Below are positions 1 to 4,752 of a DNA stretch of 5,193 bases, piece by piece. The first letter of the stretch is position 1, and each line of letters begins with the position of its first letter. The stretch lies in assembly GCA_008501785.1 (NCBI GenBank), contig QQUD01000074.1, positions 1 through 5,193 on the forward strand. The letters are read 5' to 3'. Both the position numbers and the translations under genes were made by a program. The notes under the pieces were generated by a model that was given only the letters and a program-made list of their open reading frames with translations, made no database searches and was not told where the DNA came from. Source of the stretch: Chloroflexota bacterium. Lineage in GTDB: Bacteria; Chloroflexota; Anaerolineae; Promineifilales; Promineifilaceae.

Positions 1-48
1 TCGAACGGTTTCTTCTGGGATATGCCATGTCTGATGATGATACTTCAT
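1..48 (-). CDS. 5' end of an unidentified divergent gene (clipped by window edge)
   Basis: Read on the minus strand, an ATG at 48-46 opens a frame that stays open to the left edge and gives MKYHHQTWHIPEETVR. A good Shine-Dalgarno sequence (AGGAAG, bases 61-56 on this strand) lies 7 bases before the ATG, and a TATACT box lies a little further upstream (78-73). That is the main reason to believe the start. Sixteen residues are too few to assign a family: the peptide is polar, with two adjacent His and no signal peptide or membrane segment. The gene is divergent from the sensor kinase across the repeat-containing intergenic region, so co-regulation with it is possible but not shown. The frame could still be chance; the gene call rests on the start signals, not on protein recognition. 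Confidence 0.5.
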   Translation of the reverse strand, partial: MKYHHQTWHIPEETVR

Positions 49-72
49 GAGAATTCTTCCTGTTTTTGCATA

Positions 73-78
73 AGTATA
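73..78 (-). promoter_or_regulatory. Candidate -10 box for the divergent minus-strand gene
   Basis: On the minus strand this hexamer reads TATACT, five of six matches to TATAAT, and is preceded directly by TG. A start of transcription around base 66 would leave a short leader that still includes the AGGAAG ribosome site at 61-56. No convincing -35 box lies 16-18 bases upstream, so the call is weak. Confidence 0.3.
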
Positions 79-135
79 CACGTTATTTATCGCTTTTTTG
101 TTGACATAAATTCTGCATGTGTATCGTGAACGCCC

Positions 136-224
136 CATCTACGAGATGAAAGCCCTTTCAGGGCTAAGAATCAGTCAGGCCCGGAGGGCCTTCCACCTCG
201 TAGCCAGGGGCTTCAGCCCTCGGC
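136..224. repeat. Cluster of GC-rich hairpins, probable dispersed palindromic repeat element
   Basis: Four short perfect or near-perfect inverted repeats are packed into 89 bases. They are CATCT/AGATG with loop ACG (136-148), AGCCCT/AGGGCT with loop TTC (151-165), GGCCC/GGGCC with loop GGA (178-190), and an interrupted hairpin at 203-224 whose GGGGC and GCCCT arms are flanked by GCC and GGC around a TTCA loop. In addition, CTACGAG (139-145) is the exact reverse complement of CTCGTAG (197-203). The middle two hairpins can therefore sit on a closed outer stem as a cloverleaf-like fold, which competes with the first and last hairpins. The element is clearly more GC-rich than its flanks. Such elements recur between genes in Chloroflexota, Planctomycetes and similar genomes and are often mis-annotated as small proteins. 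Only one copy is visible here, so 'repeat' is inferred from the structure. Confidence 0.65.
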
Positions 225-284
225 GGGTGCGGCAGATATTTTGTCCCCACAAATCGTTGCAATACTCAACATTAGGTTTACGCA

Positions 285-312
285 TTTCGAATTCAGAAAA
301 AGCATGTAAAAT
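285..312 (+). promoter_or_regulatory. Candidate promoter of the kinase-mcrC operon
   Basis: TAAAAT at 307-312 matches the -10 consensus at five of six positions and follows TG directly. A weak -35-like TTTCGA lies at 285-290 with a 16-base spacer. The predicted transcript would start near 319 and give a leader of about 44 bases before the ATG at 363. This would also exclude the upstream TTG at 318 as a start codon. Confidence 0.3.
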
Positions 313-362
313 TAAGGTTGATTTACAAATATCAATTTATTAGGCTACTATCAAAAAAGCTG

Positions 363-1841
363 ATGGACATTATCAAAATTCTGTTAATAGAAGACAATCC
401 AGCTCATGCTCGACTCATTCGCAAATTGTTGAGTAGTGTCAAACCGACGATTTCTGACCCACCAACATACGAGCTTCATCATGCAGAACGCACAGAACGT
501 GCATTAGCCTATTTAAAAACCATTCGATTTGACATCATTTTGCTCGACCTTTTTCTACCAGATAGCAAAAATCTGGAAGCGTTTGATCGTATTAGTAAAG
601 TTGCCCCCAATATTCCCATCATTATCATTAGTGGGTATAGTGATGAACAACTTGCCATAAAAGCAATGCAACTAGGTGCTCAAGATTATCTAACCAAAGA
701 TGATTCACTCGTGTCAAGTATTCTCACCCGAGCGGTTCGGTATGCCATCGAGCGAAATAGACTTCGTGCCCAAGTAGAAAAACAAACCGCAGCCCTGGCA
801 GCCAGCGAAACCAGACGACGCGCCATTATTGAACGGAATCCAGATGGCATCATCATTGTGAATAAACATGGCACTGTAAAATTTGTAAATCCAGCTGCTG
901 AAATCATCTTAAACAGCAACAAAAATGATTTATTGGGGCAACCATTTTCATTGCCCAGATCAAAAGGGGGAACAGCAGAACTATCAGTCAAAAGGAAAAG
1001 TGGCGATCCCGCCTCAATTGAGCTGCGATTTGTTGAATCCGAATGGGAAGGTGAGCCAGTCTTCCAAGTATCCTTGCGGGATATTACAATTCACGAAGAA
1101 GTCAAGGCTGAAATGCGCCAGAGAACAGATGAATTAATGGTCCAAAATATCGCGCTCGATGAATTTGCACACACAATGGCACATCAGATACAAGGTCTTC
1201 TCAGCCAAATTATCGGATATGCCAGCTACATCGATATGCATTATCGTCACGCCAATAATGATGAAATTAATCACGCAAATGATCGTATTATTCAAAGTGG
1301 TCATAAAATGAACAATGTGATTAACGAATTACTTTTGTTGGCCAGCATACGCGGTGAAAATATTCCAATTGTTCCCATAAATATGAAACGTATTGTAGAA
1401 GAGGTTAAAAAACGGCTACGATTTCAAATTGAAGACAATCACGCAACGATTCAAGAACCGGATGATTGGCCTGACGTTATGGGACATGACCCCTGGATTG
1501 AAGAAGCTTTATTTAATTACATGAATAACGCGCTTAAATACGGTGGATACCCGCCGCATCTTGAAATTGGATCTGACCTGAAGCCAGATGGTATGGTGAC
1601 TATCTGGGTAAAGGACAATGGCCAGGGTATTGCAGAAGAAGATATTTCTCGAATTTTTAAACCACACACACGACTACACCAGATGCGAGTACGAGGTGAA
1701 GGTCTTGGTTTATCCATTGTTTACCGGATTATTCAACGGTGCGGTGGTCAAGTAGGCGTAGATAGTGAAGTCGATCAAGGAAGCAAATTTTGGTTTACGC
1801 TTCCCCAAGCACCCTCAAAACCTACTCATCCCAATAAATAA
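363..1841 (+). CDS. REC-PAS-histidine kinase (soluble sensor kinase with N-terminal receiver)
   Basis: A 492-residue cytoplasmic sensor kinase with no membrane segment. The receiver domain (about 3-125) has the acidic pair E10-D11, phospho-acceptor D62 in DLFLPDS, S90 and K112. A short coiled linker (about 126-150) leads to a PAS domain (about 150-243) with NPDGIIIVN and VSLRDIT motifs. The dimerisation/H-box segment is FAHTMAHQIQGLLSQIIGYA (268-287) with H274 as likely phospho-His. The ATPase domain (about 340-481) has N-box N385/N389, G1 DNGQGI (418-423), a GEGLGLSIV lid (445-453) and a terminal GSKFWFTLP. The acidic residue that normally follows the His is Q275, and the conserved Pro of the H-box is Leu, so autokinase activity may be weakened. 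I chose ATG 363 because the frame's only upstream start is a TTG at 318 with a badly spaced ribosome site, and the receiver fold begins at MDIIKILLIED. No strong Shine-Dalgarno precedes 363. The stop overlaps the mcrC-like ATG. The input signal and downstream target cannot be read from the sequence. Confidence 0.93.
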   Translation: MDIIKILLIEDNPAHARLIRKLLSSVKPTISDPPTYELHHAERTERALAYLKTIRFDIILLDLFLPDSKNLEAFDRISKVAPNIPIIIISGYSDEQLAIKAMQLGAQDYLTKDDSLVSSILTRAVRYAIERNRLRAQVEKQTAALAASETRRRAIIERNPDGIIIVNKHGTVKFVNPAAEIILNSNKNDLLGQPFSLPRSKGGTAELSVKRKSGDPASIELRFVESEWEGEPVFQVSLRDITIHEEVKAEMRQRTDELMVQNIALDEFAHTMAHQIQGLLSQIIGYASYIDMHYRHANNDEINHANDRIIQSGHKMNNVINELLLLASIRGENIPIVPINMKRIVEEVKKRLRFQIEDNHATIQEPDDWPDVMGHDPWIEEALFNYMNNALKYGGYPPHLEIGSDLKPDGMVTIWVKDNGQGIAEEDISRIFKPHTRLHQMRVRGEGLGLSIVYRIIQRCGGQVGVDSEVDQGSKFWFTLPQAPSKPTHPNK

Positions 1842-3052
1842 TGCTTGATAAAAACAGAACCATTGCCATCGAACTGACTGAACATCAGACCAGTCGATTT
1901 CCTGCAAATACAATCTCGAACGACGTCGGAGAAAAACTGTGGCAGGCGTATGATGTGCAAAAAGGGGTCCTCAACGTCACATTCCCGAATCCTAAAACAA
2001 ATGATCATTGGGAAATCACACCACTGGGCTGGGTTGGCACGATTCCATTAACATCTTCACAACGACTATTTTTACAGCCTAAAATATCTCTTCAAAATAT
2101 TTTTCGAATGTGGGAATATGCTTATCAGTTACAGAGCATTTATATTTTAGACAATTTGATTACAGTTAACACAGTTCAGGACCTTTTTGATCATTTAGCA
2201 AACATGCTAGCAAAATGGGCAGTGCGGCGCGGACAAATTGGGCTACACCGACTATATGCACCTTATAATCGTAAATTACCATTTTTGCGCGGGCGTTTGC
2301 TCCTGCAAAAAAATTCAGCAACAGTTAGCCCAGACCTTAATTGCCAATTTGATGAACAGTCAAGCGATATTCCTGACAATCAAATTTTGCTGTTCACTTT
2401 ATACCGTATTGCAAAAACAGGTTTGTGTCGCGCATCGACACAGCGACTGGTGCGTAAAGCTTATCATTTATTTGCGGGTTCGGTATCGTTACGGCCGTTT
2501 ACACCCTCAGCCTGCATCAACCGCACCTACTCGCGTCTCAACCAAGATTACCAGCTTATGCACGCCCTCTGCCGTTTCTTTCTCGACCATATTGGGCCAA
2601 CTCATCAGCCTGGGGAACATGAGATGAAACCCTTTTTAATCAACATGCCTCGACTCTTTGAGCAATTTGTAGCCGCCTGGATGAAAGCGCATCTACCATC
2701 ACCCTGGCAGCTCCAGGTACAAGAATCAGTCCACCTGGGGGAACACAACGACTTACGATTTGACATTGACTTGGTGCTGTATGACGAAAACGGCCGTTCT
2801 TGGGCCGTTCTCGACACTAAATACAAAACCCATGCCAAACCAGACCCATCCGATATTCACCAAATCATTGCCTACGCGAATGCGAAACAAGCCCCCCAGG
2901 CTATCCTCATCTATCCCACACCACTCGCCCATCCCCTCAATATTCAATTAGACGATATAAACATTCGTACTTTGTCATTTTCCCTAGACGATAATTTACA
3001 AAAATCGGGTGAAAATTTTCTCAATTATTTACATAAGGCAAACAAGGTATAA
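1841..3052 (+). CDS. mcrC: McrC-family nuclease subunit (PD-(D/E)xK), no McrB alongside
   Basis: A 403-residue protein of the McrC family, somewhat longer than E. coli McrC (about 350). In McrBC, the AAA+ GTPase McrB recognises modified cytosine and translocates, while McrC binds the McrB ring and cuts. The N-terminal half shows family hallmarks: LGWVGTIPL (62-70), LQPKISLQNIFRMWEYAY (78-95, compare the usual 'PKi...lf.ML.yA'), FLRGRL (148-153), and CQFDEQSSDIPDNQ (168-181, compare 'fde...D...N'). The nuclease core follows: D308/D310 in RFDIDLVL, D325-T-K327 in VLDTKYK, then Q341 and Y345 in HQIIAYA. All residues needed for cleavage appear present, so the gene looks intact. Its ATG overlaps the kinase stop by one base (TAATG) and has no Shine-Dalgarno of its own, which points to termination-reinitiation coupling. 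No mcrB is in the window; it may lie elsewhere, or this may be an McrC used with another partner. Base composition changes from AT-rich to GC-richer within the gene near 2480. Confidence 0.9.
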   Translation: MLDKNRTIAIELTEHQTSRFPANTISNDVGEKLWQAYDVQKGVLNVTFPNPKTNDHWEITPLGWVGTIPLTSSQRLFLQPKISLQNIFRMWEYAYQLQSIYILDNLITVNTVQDLFDHLANMLAKWAVRRGQIGLHRLYAPYNRKLPFLRGRLLLQKNSATVSPDLNCQFDEQSSDIPDNQILLFTLYRIAKTGLCRASTQRLVRKAYHLFAGSVSLRPFTPSACINRTYSRLNQDYQLMHALCRFFLDHIGPTHQPGEHEMKPFLINMPRLFEQFVAAWMKAHLPSPWQLQVQESVHLGEHNDLRFDIDLVLYDENGRSWAVLDTKYKTHAKPDPSDIHQIIAYANAKQAPQAILIYPTPLAHPLNIQLDDINIRTLSFSLDDNLQKSGENFLNYLHKANKV

Positions 3053-3059
3053 TTTAAAA

Positions 3060-3082
3060 ATCGAAAAACATAGTTTTCCGAT
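3060..3082. promoter_or_regulatory. Near-perfect dyad overlapping the decarboxylase promoter (candidate operator)
   Basis: Arms ATCGAAAAAC (3060-3069) and GTTTTCCGAT (3073-3082) pair over 9 of 10 positions around an ATA centre; the only mismatch is A3064 opposite C3078. The dyad covers the putative -35 hexamer and stops one base short of the TATAAT box, which is where a repressor would block RNA polymerase. It could instead be a weak terminator for the kinase-mcrC operon, but no run of T follows it. Confidence 0.4.
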
Positions 3083-3089
3083 ATATAAT
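3061..3089 (+). promoter_or_regulatory. Candidate promoter of the SpeA-like gene
   Basis: A perfect TATAAT lies at 3084-3089. TCGAAA at 3061-3066 matches the -35 consensus at four of six positions with a 17-base spacer. Transcription would start near 3096, leaving a leader of about 26 bases that contains the ribosome site GTGGAGG (3109-3115), six bases before the ATG. The decarboxylase is therefore probably transcribed on its own, not only from the upstream operon. Confidence 0.5.
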
Positions 3090-3121
3090 CAAACTATCTT
3101 GAACAATCGTGGAGGCAATAG

Positions 3122-4564
3122 ATGACTCATCCTGTGGTCGGTTGGGAACAGAACAACCCTGTGCCCAATGCACATCAATTTAATCGGTATTTGCGTGAAG
3201 AAAACGGCCGTTTATTTCTCGAAGACCTCGACCTGACCCAGCTGTTCCTGGATCAGCACAACGATCAGGGCCTTGGGGAACAGCTTCCCAGCCCACTAGA
3301 ACTTGTCTACCTCCCCATCATTCGCCAACAAATAAAGCGAATGAATCAAATCTTTGCGGAAGCCATTAAAGACGTTGGCTACAAAGGCAAATTCCACTAT
3401 GCCTACGCTTCTAAAGCAAACGCCGCCGAAGAAATCATCCGCACCACCTTATCCGCAGGGGCACACCACGAGATGTCCTCAACAGTTGATGTAGACATCG
3501 CTCGCATCATGATTGATCGTGGACTTCTCCCACAAGATCGATTGATCGTTTGCAACGGATTTAAAGCACCTGGTACAGCTTATGCCGCCAACTTGATTCA
3601 ACTACGCGATGCACATCCCAACGTCATCCCCGTGTTAGACAACATGGACGAAATCGTCCCATTTTTAGAATCTGGCTATCAATTCGACATCGGCATTCGC
3701 CAAAAAAGCTACGGTTCTAACCGCACCTTAGAAGAAATGGACACGGCAAACTCCCGTTTTGGTTTTGATATCGACACTGTCTGGAAAGCGGCCGATTACA
3801 TCGCGACCGCACCAAACCTGTCCCTAAAAATGTTCCACAACATGGTTGGCAGCCAGCTCACCGACATCGACGAATTCATACGCCGTCTAAAACCAGGCAT
3901 TGAAGTCTTTGCCAGGTTGCGCCAAAGGTACCCAAGTCTGACTATTTTCAATTTCGGGGGTGGTATGCCGGTATCAATGACGCTTGACTTTGACTTTGAC
4001 TACGGCGCATTCGTCCGCGAACTTTTAAACACCCTGAAAGATGCTTGCCAGCGGTATAATGTGCCAGAACCAGATGTGATGGGCGAATTCGGCCGTTACA
4101 CCACATCCGAACACGGCGCACATCTGTTCAAAATCATCACCACCAAAGAAAACGCATCCAAACAGCCCTGGTACATTATCGATGGCTCAATCATGAGCTC
4201 ATTTCCTGATAGTTGGGCGCTCAGCGAACATTTCATTGTGCTGCCACTCAACCACCTAGACAAGCCATTCCAACAAGTCCAGCTAGGCGGCATCACCTGC
4301 GATAGCGACGATGTTTATCCACCCAAACCAAGCAAATCACCACTTTACCTGCCCGTAGAAACAGAAAACCTCTACATCGGTTTCTTTTCCATCGGAGCCT
4401 ATCAAGAAATGCTTGGTGGTGTGCGTGGTAGTAAACATTGCGTTTTGCCCGAAGCCTATGAACTCTTGATTGATCGTGAAAATGAAAAAGATTCCTACCA
4501 ATTCGAAATCATCCACGGCCAAACAGCTGACGATGTTCTAAGGAATCTTGGCTACAAAGTATAG
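3122..4564 (+). CDS. Short SpeA-like arginine decarboxylase (PLP fold III)
   Basis: A 480-residue cytoplasmic PLP enzyme of the Orn/DAP/Arg decarboxylase fold III class. It most resembles biosynthetic arginine decarboxylase SpeA (arginine to agmatine plus CO2, entry to putrescine/spermidine). SpeA-like blocks are: LPSPLELVYLPIIRQQIKRM (55-74), YAYASKAN with PLP lysine K98, GAHHEMSS (113-120), NGFK (145-148), SRFGFD (211-216), HNMVGSQ (239-245), FNFGGGMP (276-283, phosphate binding), GEFGRY with E322 and R325, SSFPDSWAL (359-367), ITCDSD with C393-D394 (active site in trans), and FFSIGAYQEMLGG (421-433) with Y427. E. coli SpeA is about 658 residues. The missing length is mostly the helical bundle normally inserted between barrel and beta domain; only a short turn remains here (about 340-350). 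The His that usually stacks on PLP ('FHxGS') is M241. A strong GGAGG ribosome site six bases upstream supports the start. Arginine as substrate is inferred; another basic amino acid is possible. Confidence 0.88.
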   Translation: MTHPVVGWEQNNPVPNAHQFNRYLREENGRLFLEDLDLTQLFLDQHNDQGLGEQLPSPLELVYLPIIRQQIKRMNQIFAEAIKDVGYKGKFHYAYASKANAAEEIIRTTLSAGAHHEMSSTVDVDIARIMIDRGLLPQDRLIVCNGFKAPGTAYAANLIQLRDAHPNVIPVLDNMDEIVPFLESGYQFDIGIRQKSYGSNRTLEEMDTANSRFGFDIDTVWKAADYIATAPNLSLKMFHNMVGSQLTDIDEFIRRLKPGIEVFARLRQRYPSLTIFNFGGGMPVSMTLDFDFDYGAFVRELLNTLKDACQRYNVPEPDVMGEFGRYTTSEHGAHLFKIITTKENASKQPWYIIDGSIMSSFPDSWALSEHFIVLPLNHLDKPFQQVQLGGITCDSDDVYPPKPSKSPLYLPVETENLYIGFFSIGAYQEMLGGVRGSKHCVLPEAYELLIDRENEKDSYQFEIIHGQTADDVLRNLGYKV

Positions 4565-4583
4565 TTGTCTCGCAACTTTTTTT
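4563..4583 (+). terminator. Intrinsic terminator of the SpeA-like gene
   Basis: The hairpin AGTTGT-CTC-GCAACT (4563-4577, six pairs including one T-G wobble) starts inside the TAG stop codon. An unbroken run of seven T (4577-4583) follows, and its first T closes the stem. The stem is short but the geometry is right for factor-independent termination, and the gene orientation fits. Confidence 0.6.
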
Positions 4584-4643
4584 CATTATCGAACGTAAAT
4601 ACCGGTAGATAGGGTTATTTTTCAGCAATATTCAACAACATAT

Positions 4644-4657
4644 CCCATATATACGGG
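4644..4657. promoter_or_regulatory. Short dyad CCCATATATACGGG upstream of the last gene
   Basis: This 14-base sequence is a palindrome except at one pair (A4647 opposite C4654). It lies about 12 bases upstream of the best -35-like hexamer for the last gene, so it could be an activator or repressor site. Nothing in the sequence identifies a cognate regulator, and a dyad this short and AT-rich in its core may be chance. Confidence 0.25.
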
Positions 4658-4669
4658 TGAAGTAAAAAC

Positions 4670-4698
4670 TTGATGTCAATGTGAATTCAGGTTACTCT
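4670..4698 (+). promoter_or_regulatory. Weak candidate promoter of the membrane-anchored protein gene
   Basis: TTGATG (4670-4675, four of six matches to TTGACA) is followed after 17 bases by TACTCT (4693-4698), which keeps the key T, A and final T of a -10 box. The gene lies after a terminator and needs its own promoter, but this match is poor and other positions in the 188-base spacer are possible. Confidence 0.25.
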
Positions 4699-4752
4699 AC
4701 CCTTTCAGTATCAACACATTCTGATTTAACTAGTTTTTGAGGAGAGAATTCC

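Larger units (their letters stand above)
49..362. other. Divergent intergenic region without a credible gene
   Basis: This stretch lies between the minus-strand start at 48 and the kinase ATG at 363. It contains the ribosome site and -10 box of the leftward gene, a perfect TTGACA at 101-106 on the plus strand, the hairpin cluster at 136-224, and an AT-rich tail (about 237-362) with a candidate kinase promoter. The TTGACA has only a poor partner (TATCGT at 122-127, 15-base spacer), so I do not call it a promoter. An open frame from the GTG at 119 runs through the hairpin cluster to 343, but its peptide is what GC-rich palindromes give when translated and is not a credible protein. Confidence 0.7.

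Noticed and set aside
101..127. Perfect TTGACA at 101-106 as a kinase promoter
   Set aside because: The only -10-like partner (TATCGT) has a 15-base spacer and two mismatches, and the transcript would have to pass through the whole hairpin cluster.
119..343. 74-codon plus-strand open frame from a GTG in the first intergenic region
   Set aside because: It runs through the hairpin cluster, has no ribosome site, and its peptide (KALSGL..., ARRAFH..., ARGFSPRR) is the typical translation of palindromic repeats, not a conserved protein.
318..362. Upstream TTG extension of the kinase by 15 residues
   Set aside because: The AAGG directly abuts the TTG, which leaves no proper spacing; the extra residues add nothing to the receiver fold; and a candidate -10 box at 307-312 would put the transcript start at or after the TTG.
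686..991. 101-codon minus-strand open frame inside the kinase
   Set aside because: It is fully contained in a gene with clear domain motifs and codes for no recognisable protein, so it is a shadow frame.
2238..2627. 129-codon plus-strand open frame inside mcrC
   Set aside because: It overlaps the McrC family motifs in another frame and yields a Cys-rich, disordered-looking peptide without a ribosome site.
2792..2811. Two direct copies of GGCCGTTCT, 11 bases apart
   Set aside because: They are short, not a multiple of three apart, and lie in conserved McrC nuclease-core sequence; no target-site or recombination context supports a mobile feature.
51..4751. Six GAATTC sites in the window, more than the one or two expected
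   Set aside because: They are spread over coding and non-coding DNA with no regular spacing; two are explained by similar start-site leaders, and the excess is too small to interpret in one window.
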